Below are positions 42,299 through 50,759 of a DNA stretch of 64,000 nucleotides, one piece after another. The notes beneath the pieces were generated by a model, which had not been told where the DNA came from, made no database searches, and saw only the letters and a program-made list of their open reading frames with translations. Made by a program: the position numbers and the translations under genes. Each line of letters begins with the position of its first letter. The first letter of the stretch is position 1. The DNA comes from an uncultured Prevotellaceae bacterium (GTDB lineage: Bacteria > Bacteroidota > Bacteroidia > Bacteroidales > Muribaculaceae), in assembly GCA_900318345.1 (NCBI GenBank), contig ONKD01000018.1:1-64000 (forward strand). The letters run 5' to 3'.

Positions 42299-43438
42299 TC
42301 AATACTTATGGTCGGTAGAGTTGAGTTCGTCGCTGGTGAGTTTCTTGTGGTCCATCTTGTACCAGCAGTAGGCGATATAGGCCAGGACGAAGGGCACAAG
42401 AATCGATACGACGCTCATCACGGTGAGGGTGAACTCGCTCGACGAGCTGTTGCGCAGCGTCAACGAGCTCTGAACATCAAGCAGTGAGGGCAGATAGGCC
42501 GTATTGTTATAGCCCATGACCCAGAACAGTGTCATTACCACGAGCACAGTGCCGATGCCAGCAGGCCAAATGCCCTGGTTGTAGTTGCCCCGCATGAGCG
42601 TCTTGCCGATGCCGAACAGCACCATGACCACGCCTAGCAGGAAGATGGCAAACGCCCACCACAGGGCGAGGAAATTCTTGAGATACTTGAAGGCTACCCA
42701 TTGGGCATTACCACCGTCATCATAGCCCACACCAGGAGAGGTGAGGATAACGGCTACCACTGCGACAAACAGCAGCACAAACACTCCCGCATTGACGAGT
42801 AGCAGGTGGCGCTGGCTGGAGTTGACCTCCTCATCGTTGATGTTGTTGATGAAATAGAGCGATGCCAGCGTGCGTGTCAGGAAGAACACCATCACACCGA
42901 AGAGAAGGTTCTTCCAGCACAGGATGGCCTCGATGCCATGACGGGGCCCCCACTGCGAAATGGTGGCGCCCTGCACATTGAGCAGGTTGTTCTTGGTCAC
43001 CGTGAACTCGGCACCGAAGAACATCGTTGCCACGGCCACGCCCAGCAGGACGGGTCCCACGATGCCATTGATGAGCAGCAGCGCGTCATAGAAGCGTGAG
43101 CCGTAGATGTTGCCTGGCTTGGAGCGGTACTCATAGCTGATGGCCTGGATAACAAAACTGAACAGGATGAGCATCCACAGCCAGTAGGCACCGCCGAAAC
43201 TCGTGCTGTAGAACAGCGGGAATGAGGCGAAGAACGCACCACCAAACGTGACCAGTGTCGTGAAGGTCAATTCCCACTTGCGGCCCATCGAGTTGATGAG
43301 CAACGCGCGTTTGTCGGGCTTGGGGTAGTGGATGAGCATCGATTGTCCTCCCTGCACCATGAGCAGGAAGACCAGCAACGCGCCCAGCACCGACATGATG
43401 AGCCACCAGTAATTCTGCAATAAATAATATGTTGTCAT
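42299..43438 (-). CDS. cydB: Cytochrome bd ubiquinol oxidase subunit II
   Basis: A 379-residue, multi-pass membrane protein with the CydB N-terminus (LLQNYWWLIMSVLGALLVFLLMVQGGQSML) and about eight to nine helices. With CydA it forms the high-affinity quinol oxidase that lets strict or nanaerobic Bacteroidales remove and use traces of oxygen. It starts 18 bp after cydA, in one operon. Confidence 0.93.
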   Translation of the reverse strand: MTTYYLLQNYWWLIMSVLGALLVFLLMVQGGQSMLIHYPKPDKRALLINSMGRKWELTFTTLVTFGGAFFASFPLFYSTSFGGAYWLWMLILFSFVIQAISYEYRSKPGNIYGSRFYDALLLINGIVGPVLLGVAVATMFFGAEFTVTKNNLLNVQGATISQWGPRHGIEAILCWKNLLFGVMVFFLTRTLASLYFINNINDEEVNSSQRHLLLVNAGVFVLLFVAVVAVILTSPGVGYDDGGNAQWVAFKYLKNFLALWWAFAIFLLGVVMVLFGIGKTLMRGNYNQGIWPAGIGTVLVVMTLFWVMGYNNTAYLPSLLDVQSSLTLRNSSSSEFTLTVMSVVSILVPFVLAYIAYCWYKMDHKKLTSDELNSTDHKY

Positions 43439-43456
43439 GTCTTGGTTCCTCCTTCC

Positions 43457-45034
43457 TTAATCGTTAACGGTGTCTAAGTTGGTCTGTGATTTCTTGGAAA
43501 TCTGCTTGCAGATGATGCCGATGTCGGCGATGAGCAGTGCTGTGAACACTACAGCAAAGATCCAGAAGGTGATTTGCACATAGCCCGCGCTCAGGTCACT
43601 GATGGCGACCTTGTTGGGCATGAGGTCCTGGATGGTCCAGGGCTGGCGTCCCACCTCGGCTACAATCCATCCGCTGGCGCTACACAGGTAGGTGAGCGGG
43701 ATGGTGATGATGGCCAGGATGTGCCACCACTTGGCCCACTTGGCCTTGTTGAGAATGTTAGGCCTGTAAACGAAGAACAGTGCCAAGAGCAGGAATAACA
43801 GCAGGTAGCCGCCCACGGTCACCATGAAGTGGAATGTGTAGAACGTCAACGGCACGTTGGGAATAGCCTCCTCGGGGGTGTCGAGATAGGCATAGCCAAA
43901 GTTCTTGAAGTCGGTATTGATGGCCCGTCCCAGGCTGTCCACCATGAGCGAGTTGCCGCTGCGGTTAGCCTGGTCATACTGTGAGAGCATCTCCCGCAGG
44001 GCCCGTCCGCGCTCCATGCGCTCGGCATAAGGCATGGTGTTGACCTGATTGCCCTCCTTGTCAAATGATACGCCATTGATGATGTCCTCGATACCGGGTA
44101 CAAAGGCGTGGAAATCATGGGTGGCGAGGAATGACAGGCCATAAGGGATGCTGATGTCGAACAGGAACGGATCCTGGTCGTCAAATGCTTTCTTAGACGG
44201 GTTCAGAATGCCGAAAGCCACGATGCTCTGGTCCTGGTTGCCCTTGTAAAGACCCTCCATGGCGGCGAGCTTCATGGGCTGGTACTTGGCGACGGTCACA
44301 GCGCTTGTGTCACCCGTGATCATCGTCAGCACGATGCCGATGACACCTACCCAAGCGCCCACCTTGAGGCTGCGCCAGCAGTGGTCGATGTTGCGCTTCT
44401 TGAGCATCATCCAGCCACACACGCCACAAACAAAGACACCGCCCAACGCCCAGGCACTCAGCACAGTGTGGAAAAACTTGCTGATGGCCATGGGGGAAAG
44501 CGCCACGGCGGCAAAGCTCGTCATCTCGTTGCGCATGGTGGCGGGGTTGAACTCGCATCCTGTAGGATACTGCATCCAAGCGTTGGCCACAAGGATCCAC
44601 AGGGCCGACAGGCTCGCGCCGATGGCGGTGAGCCATGTGGCGGCGAGGTGGAACTTGGGGCTTACTTTCTTCCAGCCAAAAAACATCACGGCGATGAACG
44701 TCGACTCCATGAAGAAGGCTAGGATGCCCTCCACGGCTAGCGGGGCGCCGAAGATGTCGCCCACAAACCAGCTGTAGTTGGACCAGTTAGTGCCAAACTC
44801 AAACTCCAGGATGATTCCCGTGGCCACACCGATGGCGAAATTCACCCCGAAGATGGTCATCCAGAACTTGGTAGTCGCGAGCCATTTCTCGCTCTTGGTC
44901 TTGTAGTAAATCGTCTCCATAATGGCGATGATGACACCCAAGCCCAGGGTCAACGGCACGAACAGCCAATGGTAGATTGCCGTGAGCGCAAATTGCGCTC
45001 GCGACCAGTCAACAACATTGATTAATTCTTCCAT
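43457..45034 (-). CDS. cydA: Cytochrome bd ubiquinol oxidase subunit I
   Basis: 525 residues. The heme-ligand His near residue 22 lies in FALTAIYHWLFVPLTLG, a second His in SKFFHTVLSAWALGG (about 185-200), and the quinol-site GRQPW motif in WIVAEVGRQPWTIQDL near the C-terminus; the Q-loop region GDTSAVTVAKYQPMKLAAME is intact. Subunit I binds hemes b558, b595 and d and oxidises quinol. It is the middle gene of DUF4492-cydA-cydB. Confidence 0.95.
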   Translation of the reverse strand: MEELINVVDWSRAQFALTAIYHWLFVPLTLGLGVIIAIMETIYYKTKSEKWLATTKFWMTIFGVNFAIGVATGIILEFEFGTNWSNYSWFVGDIFGAPLAVEGILAFFMESTFIAVMFFGWKKVSPKFHLAATWLTAIGASLSALWILVANAWMQYPTGCEFNPATMRNEMTSFAAVALSPMAISKFFHTVLSAWALGGVFVCGVCGWMMLKKRNIDHCWRSLKVGAWVGVIGIVLTMITGDTSAVTVAKYQPMKLAAMEGLYKGNQDQSIVAFGILNPSKKAFDDQDPFLFDISIPYGLSFLATHDFHAFVPGIEDIINGVSFDKEGNQVNTMPYAERMERGRALREMLSQYDQANRSGNSLMVDSLGRAINTDFKNFGYAYLDTPEEAIPNVPLTFYTFHFMVTVGGYLLLFLLLALFFVYRPNILNKAKWAKWWHILAIITIPLTYLCSASGWIVAEVGRQPWTIQDLMPNKVAISDLSAGYVQITFWIFAVVFTALLIADIGIICKQISKKSQTNLDTVND

Positions 45035-45091
45035 AATTATAGTAGTTTTTTAGGTTAAAGTTTAAAGGTTAAAGGTTAGAGATGGGCACGG

Positions 45092-45325
45092 TCAGCGGTC
45101 GGTGAGCTGGTGACGCACATACTCGGTTTTTTCCTGCTCGGTGTCACACTTGGTGTTTAGGAAGTTAGGAAAAAACAGCAGTTTGATAATGACAAAAAAG
45201 ATGAACAGTTTGATGCCGATGATGATCCAGAGGGTCTTGCCCACTGTCATGCTGCGGAATCCATCATAGTAGAGATGGAACACCCGGGACCAGAATCCCT
45301 GTTTCGGTTCAAAGTGATCGCTCAT
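45092..45325 (-). CDS. DUF4492 small membrane protein of the cytochrome bd operon
   Basis: 77 residues with one transmembrane helix (TLWIIIGIKLFIFFVIIKLLFF, about 31-52) preceded by FHLYYDGFRSMT. DUF4492 genes typically sit just before cydA in Bacteroidetes. A role like the small subunits CydX/CydS, which stabilise the oxidase, is plausible but is inference from position and size. Confidence 0.8.
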   Translation of the reverse strand: MSDHFEPKQGFWSRVFHLYYDGFRSMTVGKTLWIIIGIKLFIFFVIIKLLFFPNFLNTKCDTEQEKTEYVRHQLTDR

Positions 45326-45437
45326 GATTTAAAAAAATTAAGCAACTCACAAAATAAGTGAAAGAAATTCAAATTTCCAAGACAAAACCCGATTTTTTGA
45401 ATAAAACATGAGAAAATTAGCCCCTGTGGTTACGAAT

Positions 45438-45495
45438 GATAGGCTGCGTCTCGACAAAAACTAAAACAAGTTTTGTTTTTGTGCTCGACTTGCAC
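45438..45495. repeat. 58-bp direct repeat, upstream copy
   Basis: Identical over 58 bp to 45515-45572, with a 77-bp period. It contains the same CAAAAACTAAAAC / GTTTTGTTTTTG inverted repeat, but the position of the -7 box is taken by GCCGTTGCCTAACGGC, itself a small hairpin, so this copy is probably not a promoter. Confidence 0.9.
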
Positions 45496-45511
45496 GCCGT
45501 TGCCTAACGGC

Positions 45512-45580
45512 GAAGATAGGCTGCGTCTCGACAAAAACTAAAACAAGTTTTGTTTTTGTGCTCGACTTGCACTATCTTTG
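45512..45580 (+). promoter_or_regulatory. Palindromic promoter element upstream of prmC
   Basis: A 69-bp imperfect palindrome: left arm GAAGATAGGCTGCGTCTCG (45512-45530), centre CAAAAACTAAAAC (45532-45544) / GTTTTGTTTTTG (45547-45558), right arm CTCGACTTGCAC ending in -7 TATCTTTG (45573-45580). The -33 TTTG is at 45549-45552, with a 20-bp spacer. The left end is the complement of TATCTTC, a possible outward-facing -7. The ATG of prmC is 5 bp after the box, so the mRNA should be leaderless. Confidence 0.7.
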
Positions 45581-45584
45581 TACC

Positions 45585-46427
45585 ATGATACTAAAGGAAG
45601 CGATAGAACAACTTAGGAGCGGGCTTGCTGGCGTTGTCGAGCCCCAGGAGGTGCAAGCGATGATCCGCGTCATCTGTGAGGACGTTTTCAACTACGACCC
45701 TGTTGATGTGGCATTGCGACAAGAGAATGAGCTGCCCGACTTTGCCGAGCAGCGTGTGGCTGAAATCATCGCGCGGCTGCGCCGTCACGAGCCGTTGCAG
45801 TACATCGTGGGCACGGCGCGGTTCCATGGGCACCGCTTCAAGGTGACCCCTGCCACGCTCATTCCACGCCCCGAGACCGAGCAACTCGTGGACCTCATCA
45901 TCGACGAGAACCAGGGGAGCGACCTGCGGGTGCTCGACATGGGAACGGGCAGCGGCTGCATCGCCATCTCGCTGGCGAGGGCATTGAAGTTTGCCCAGGT
46001 CGATGCGCTCGACATTTCTCGCGACGCGTTGGCCGTGGCGCGTGAGAATGCCGCCACGCTAAAGGCCAAGGTGCGTTTCTTTGAGAGCGATATGCTGGCA
46101 CCGCAACCGGCTGCAACCTACGATATTATCGTCTCCAATCCGCCCTACATCTGCTGGGGCGAGCGCGAGGCGATGGAGTCAAATGTCAAGGACTATGAGC
46201 CCGGCCAGGCCTTGTTTGTGCCCGACAATGACCCGTTGATGTTTTACAAGGCGATAGCCCCCTATGCCGCACAATCGCTGGAGCGCGGCGGCAGGCTGTA
46301 TCTGGAGATCAACCAGCGCTTTGGCAATGAGATGAAGCGCTTGCTGGAGGACAACGGCTTTGACGAGGTGCGCATCATCGAGGACAGCTACGGCAAGGTG
46401 CGTTTTGCCACAGCAATTAGTCGTTAA
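45585..46427 (+). CDS. prmC: Peptide chain release factor N5-glutamine methyltransferase
   Basis: 280 residues from the ATG at 45585 (MILKEAIEQLRSG); an in-frame ATG at 45558 lies inside the promoter and is rejected. The SAM-binding VLDMGTGSGCIAISLA lies near residues 117-132 and the substrate-Gln motif IVSNPPYICWGE near 182-193. PrmC methylates the GGQ glutamine of release factors RF1 and RF2. ribD follows after 11 bp. Confidence 0.92.
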   Translation: MILKEAIEQLRSGLAGVVEPQEVQAMIRVICEDVFNYDPVDVALRQENELPDFAEQRVAEIIARLRRHEPLQYIVGTARFHGHRFKVTPATLIPRPETEQLVDLIIDENQGSDLRVLDMGTGSGCIAISLARALKFAQVDALDISRDALAVARENAATLKAKVRFFESDMLAPQPAATYDIIVSNPPYICWGEREAMESNVKDYEPGQALFVPDNDPLMFYKAIAPYAAQSLERGGRLYLEINQRFGNEMKRLLEDNGFDEVRIIEDSYGKVRFATAISR

Positions 46428-46438
46428 GCATTGAATGA

Positions 46439-47470
46439 ATGATGGTTGACGAGAAATACATGCGGCGCGCGTTGCAACTGGCGCGCCAGGGTGCAGGTCA
46501 CACGTCGCCCAATCCCATGGTGGGTGCTGTGATTGTGGGACCCGATGGCACAATCATCGGTGAGGGCTGGCACCGCAAGTGCGGTGAGGGTCATGCCGAG
46601 GTCAATGCCGTGGCTAGCGTGAGCGACCCTAGTCTGTTGAAAGACAGCACCATCTATGTTACCCTTGAGCCGTGTTCACACTATGGCAAGACACCCCCGT
46701 GTGCCAAGCTGCTCATCGAGCGGGGCATCCCCCGCGTGGTGGTGGGTACGCTTGACCCCTTTGTCGAGGTGTCGGGGCGTGGTGTGGCCATGTTGCGCGA
46801 GGCGGGTGTGGAGGTTGTCGTTGGCGTGCTCGAACAGGAATGCCGCATGTTGAACCGCCGTTTCCTGACCGCCCACACGACGGGTCGCCCTTGGGTGCAA
46901 CTCAAGTGGGCCCAGACCGCCGACGGGTTTATCGCCACGCTGCCCGAGGCGGGCGAGAATCCCTTGCACATGTCCACCCCCGTGACCATGAGGCTGATGC
47001 ATCGCCAGCGCGCCCTGTGCGACGCCATCATCGTTGGTGCAAATACCGCCCGCATCGATGATCCGGCATTAACCACTCGCTACTGGCCTGGCAAGTCACC
47101 GCTGCGTGTAGTGCTGTCGCGCCAGTTGTCGATTCCCGGCAACTTGAGACTGCTCCATGACGGTATGCCCACCATCGTGTATAACGGCGTGAAAAACGAG
47201 ACAATAGGCGTGGTGGAATATGTCAAAATGGATAGCGATGACCCCATGGCATGGCTCACCGACCTCTATCGCCGTGGCGTCACCAGTGTGATGGTCGAGG
47301 GCGGCACACGGGTGCTGCAACAGATGATTGATGCCCGCACTTGGGATGAGGCGCGCATCGAGACGAGTCCGCGCAGGGTAGGGCAGGGTATCACTGCACC
47401 TGTCATCAAGGGCCGTATCGAGAAGCAATACCTCATCGACGGCAACCAGATCACCTATCTAAATCCATAA
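46439..47470 (+). CDS. ribD: Bifunctional riboflavin-specific deaminase / reductase
   Basis: 343 residues. The N-terminal deaminase (about 1-145) has the zinc motifs GHAEVNAVA and EPCSHYGKTPPC; the C-terminal reductase (about 150-343) has AQTADGFIA and VMVEGGTRVLQQMI. It performs the second and third steps of riboflavin synthesis. It starts at either of two adjacent ATGs and probably shares the prmC promoter. Confidence 0.93.
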   Translation: MMVDEKYMRRALQLARQGAGHTSPNPMVGAVIVGPDGTIIGEGWHRKCGEGHAEVNAVASVSDPSLLKDSTIYVTLEPCSHYGKTPPCAKLLIERGIPRVVVGTLDPFVEVSGRGVAMLREAGVEVVVGVLEQECRMLNRRFLTAHTTGRPWVQLKWAQTADGFIATLPEAGENPLHMSTPVTMRLMHRQRALCDAIIVGANTARIDDPALTTRYWPGKSPLRVVLSRQLSIPGNLRLLHDGMPTIVYNGVKNETIGVVEYVKMDSDDPMAWLTDLYRRGVTSVMVEGGTRVLQQMIDARTWDEARIETSPRRVGQGITAPVIKGRIEKQYLIDGNQITYLNP

Positions 47471-47814
47471 ACTAGTACTCTGATTGATAGTGGTTTAACA
47501 TTTACTTTGTGACCTAATAATCTATCGGTTCACAAAGTCGTGGTCCACAAACTTGCGAACTATTGTTTTCGGTGGTGATGGCGTGGTCTTAGTTTAGGGC
47601 TGCGAATCACTCTCATTTTGAGCCGTCTTGCCATTGGATTCTGCCGTTTGTAGTCGCTATTTGAGAATAAAAAGGATTGGCGCCTTAGCGTGAGGTCAAA
47701 CGACGGAATAGTTATCCAAACGGCTATGTGTCGTTAAAAAGCTATAAAAATGGGCTAGTTACCGAATTTTTTACTACTTTTGCCGTTTGTTAAAAAAGAA
47801 CTAAATAGACTATA
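47471..47814. other. Intergenic region with a reversed fragment of unit B
   Basis: No gene seen. GGCGCCTTAGCGTGAGGTC near 47680-47698 is the reverse complement of part of unit B (…CCTCACGCTAAGGCGCC at 3704-3720). A -7 box TACTTTTG lies about 40 bp before the DUF6242 start, likely the promoter of the envelope cluster. Confidence 0.5.
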
Positions 47815-49314
47815 ATGACAAATAGACATCCGCTATATATCCTGCTGGCACTGGCAATGGTTACCATGTCGCTGCCCGCATTGTTGTCATGCAACAAGGA
47901 CAAGGACGAAGATGACAGCACTTATAGCTACAGCACGAGCCAGCAGACGACGTTGGTGACGGGCTTTGCGTTGCAGGCTGACGCCGAGGTGCTTGCCAGC
48001 CTGGACTCGGTGCATTTTACTGTTGACTATGATAACGGCTTGATCTATAACGCCGACTCGCTGCCCAAGGGCACTGATATCACTGAGCTGAAGGTGACGG
48101 TTCAATTCTTGAACGGCGTGCAATCGGCGGTATTCTCGATTACCGGAGCGACCGTGCAGCCCGACACGACCATTACTTACACGTCATCGATGTCTAAGAC
48201 CCTGGACTTCACGGGCAAGACCGTGTTGACGGTGACCTCGTCAGATGGCTCCCAGGTGAAGGACTATGACGTGAAGGTGCTGGTTCACAAGGAGAACCCC
48301 GACACGCTCGTTTGGCCCAAGTCGTGGCGTCGTGACCTGCCTGGCTACCGCCACAGCGCCATCGGCCACAAGGCGGTGAAGCAGGGCGACCTGTACCGCA
48401 TCATGAATTTTAACGGCTCAGAGAGCTACCTGTTGACTGCCACCTCGCCCAATCAGGGTGAATGGGACAAGCAGCGGGTTTACCTGCCGTTCACGCCCCA
48501 GATTCAGTCGCTGGCTGCTACCAATGACATGCTCTACATGCTTGATGCCGATGGAGTGCTCTTCAGCTCGCCCGACGGCGTGGAGTGGGCCTCGTGTGGG
48601 GTGACCTGGTACAGCGTGCTGGGTACCTATGAGGACCGTGTGCTGGGTATTGTGAAGGGTGCTGACGCTTATTATCACGACGAGTTTCCCCACAGTGATG
48701 GCTTCACAGCAGATGTCGTTGAGGACGGTTTCCCCGTGAGCAACTCGTCGGGCATGATTGTGACCGATAACCAGTGGACCGTCTCACAGCAGGCCATGAT
48801 TGTGGGTGGCCTCGATAGCGAGGGCAAGTTGCTGGCCGATGTATGGGGCTATGATGGTCGCCATTGGGGTAAGATCAATAATAGCCACACCAACTCGCTG
48901 CCAGCGCTGGCCGATGCCACCTTGTTCTCTTATTATACCTACAAGGCCCTGAGCGGTGTGCGCCGCTATGGCCGACAGGAGACATGGTATGTGATGGGCG
49001 GTAAGTTGGCCGACGGCACCTTGAACAACAAGATCTACCTGTCCAATACCCAGGGCATTACCTGGACTGAAGGCGACTCTACCATCGCCCAGTCGAGTAT
49101 CATGCCCAAGTTCTATGGCGCCCAGGCGTTTGTCAACTTCGAGATGCTGTCAGCGAGCGGTGCAGCCGGTGCGCCTCGCCGTGTGTCGACCCCTGTCACC
49201 ACGTGGGAATGCCCGTTCATCTACCTGTTTGGCGGTTATGACGATCAGGGCGCGCTCTTGCCCTATGTGTGGCGTGGTGTGTACACCCGCATGACCCATT
49301 ATCCGGTCTATTAA
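47815..49314 (+). CDS. DUF6242-type lipoprotein
   Basis: 499 residues. A lipobox LLSC puts the lipidated Cys at residue 26, followed by an acidic linker (NKDKDEDDS) that in Bacteroidetes can signal surface exposure. An N-terminal beta domain (about 45-165) precedes a Kelch/propeller-like part with repeated YLLTATSPNQG, WYVMGGKLADG and YLFGGYDDQGA segments. The function of DUF6242 is unknown. It is 7 bp upstream of porG and in Bacteroidales it is commonly the first gene of this cluster. Confidence 0.82.
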   Translation: MTNRHPLYILLALAMVTMSLPALLSCNKDKDEDDSTYSYSTSQQTTLVTGFALQADAEVLASLDSVHFTVDYDNGLIYNADSLPKGTDITELKVTVQFLNGVQSAVFSITGATVQPDTTITYTSSMSKTLDFTGKTVLTVTSSDGSQVKDYDVKVLVHKENPDTLVWPKSWRRDLPGYRHSAIGHKAVKQGDLYRIMNFNGSESYLLTATSPNQGEWDKQRVYLPFTPQIQSLAATNDMLYMLDADGVLFSSPDGVEWASCGVTWYSVLGTYEDRVLGIVKGADAYYHDEFPHSDGFTADVVEDGFPVSNSSGMIVTDNQWTVSQQAMIVGGLDSEGKLLADVWGYDGRHWGKINNSHTNSLPALADATLFSYYTYKALSGVRRYGRQETWYVMGGKLADGTLNNKIYLSNTQGITWTEGDSTIAQSSIMPKFYGAQAFVNFEMLSASGAAGAPRRVSTPVTTWECPFIYLFGGYDDQGALLPYVWRGVYTRMTHYPVY

Positions 49315-49321
49315 ATCGAGT

Positions 49322-49990
49322 ATGAAGAAATCACTGTTCATAGCACTGCTCCTGTTGCTGGCTGCGCTGCCCCTGGCGGCCCAGCAGTACAAGTATGAGG
49401 TGGGTCCCACGCTGGGCGTTACCGGCTATCTGGGCGACGTGAACAACAGCAACCTGTTCAAGCATCCCGGCGTGACTGGTGGCGGATTGTTCCGTTATGC
49501 CCACAACAGCCGTTGGGCATTCAAGGCCACCTTGAATTATGCCAGCATCAGCGGTGACAGCAAGGACATTGAGTTGAAGTTCCCCGAAGAGGAACAATTT
49601 CACTTCTCATCGAGTCTCATCGATGTGGGATTCACTGCCGAGTTCAATTTCTTGAACTATGGCCGTGGCCCGACGTATAAGAAGTACAAGCCCATCACCC
49701 CCTATATGGTGGCAGGTGTGGGCTTTGTGTTCGCCTTTAACGATGTGGGCAACCAGGCTTCGTTCACGGTTCCCATCGGCATAGGCGTGAAATACAAGTT
49801 TAAGGAACGTCTCGACTTGGGCTTTGAGTTCACGATGCGCAAGGAGTTCAGCGACCGTATTGACGGCTTGAGCGACCTGTTTGGCATCAAGCACTCGTTT
49901 GCCAAGAACACCGACTGGTACTCGTTTGCCATGTTCTCGGTGTCCTACTCGTTTGGCAAGCGATGCATCAAGTGTAATTATATTGAATAA
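49322..49990 (+). CDS. porG: DUF6089 / PorG-like outer-membrane protein (T9SS)
   Basis: 222 residues with a signal peptide (1-20) and a small beta-barrel pattern ([53 protein letters not shown], ending in [14 protein letters not shown]). It matches the DUF6089 family, whose Porphyromonas member PorG is an outer-membrane part of type IX secretion. The order porG-uppS-bamA-ompH-ompH is the same as in Porphyromonas, as I recall it. The uppS gene begins 7 bp later. Confidence 0.85.
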   Translation: MKKSLFIALLLLLAALPLAAQQYKYEVGPTLGVTGYLGDVNNSNLFKHPGVTGGGLFRYAHNSRWAFKATLNYASISGDSKDIELKFPEEEQFHFSSSLIDVGFTAEFNFLNYGRGPTYKKYKPITPYMVAGVGFVFAFNDVGNQASFTVPIGIGVKYKFKERLDLGFEFTMRKEFSDRIDGLSDLFGIKHSFAKNTDWYSFAMFSVSYSFGKRCIKCNYIE

Positions 49991-49997
49991 AACGGCT

Positions 49998-50759
49998 ATG
50001 TCATCACTCAGCGACAAAATACAGCAACTGGACCCGACGCGCATCCCCCGTCACGTGGCCATCATCATGGACGGCAACGGTCGTTGGGCCAAGCAGCACG
50101 GCCATGAGCGCAGCTTTGGCCATGAGAACGGAGTTGCCACTGTTAGGCAGGCTACCGAGATTGCCAGCGAGGTGGGCGTGAAGTTCCTCACGCTCTACAC
50201 GTTCTCGACCGAGAACTGGAACCGCCCGCAGGACGAGGTGGATGCCCTGATGAACCTCATCGTGGTGAGCATCGAGCAACAGACACCCGACCTGATCAAG
50301 AACAACGTGCGCCTGACCACCATCGGCAACATGGAGCGCATGCCCGAGTTTGCCGCGAGCCGCCTGCGCAAGTGCATGGAGGACACGGGTCACTGCACGG
50401 GACTGGTGCTGTGCCTGGCATTAAGCTACTCGTCGCGCTGGGAAATTGTTGAGGCGTGCCGACAGATGGCCAGGGAGGCTGCTGACGGCCAGCTCAATCC
50501 TGATAGCATCGACGACTCGGTGCTGGCCGCTCACCTGGCTACCGCATCGATGCCCGATCCCGACCTGCTCATCCGCACTGGTGGTGACCTGCGTGTGAGC
50601 AATTATCTGTTATGGCAGATTGCCTACAGCGAGCTTTACTTCACTCCAAAATACTGGCCCGATTTCACTAAGGAAGACTTTGTGGATGCCATAGCCGATT
50701 TCCAGGCCCGCGAGCGCCGCTATGGTAAAACGAGCGAACAGGTTAATGACGAAAAATGA
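49998..50759 (+). CDS. uppS: Isoprenyl transferase (undecaprenyl diphosphate synthase)
   Basis: 253 residues from the ATG at 49998. Catalytic [13 protein letters not shown] (Asp near residue 24), the FSTENWNRP substrate region and the C-terminal [25 protein letters not shown] are all present. It makes the C55 lipid carrier for peptidoglycan and O-antigen building blocks at the membrane face. It overlaps bamA by 4 bp (ATGA), so the two are translationally coupled. Confidence 0.94.
   Translation: MSSLSDKIQQLDPTRIPRHVAIIMDGNGRWAKQHGHERSFGHENGVATVRQATEIASEVGVKFLTLYTFSTENWNRPQDEVDALMNLIVVSIEQQTPDLIKNNVRLTTIGNMERMPEFAASRLRKCMEDTGHCTGLVLCLALSYSSRWEIVEACRQMAREAADGQLNPDSIDDSVLAAHLATASMPDPDLLIRTGGDLRVSNYLLWQIAYSELYFTPKYWPDFTKEDFVDAIADFQARERRYGKTSEQVNDEK

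Noticed and set aside
45558-45584. Upstream start for prmC adding nine residues
   Set aside because: That ATG is inside the -33/-7 promoter, so it could not be on the mRNA.
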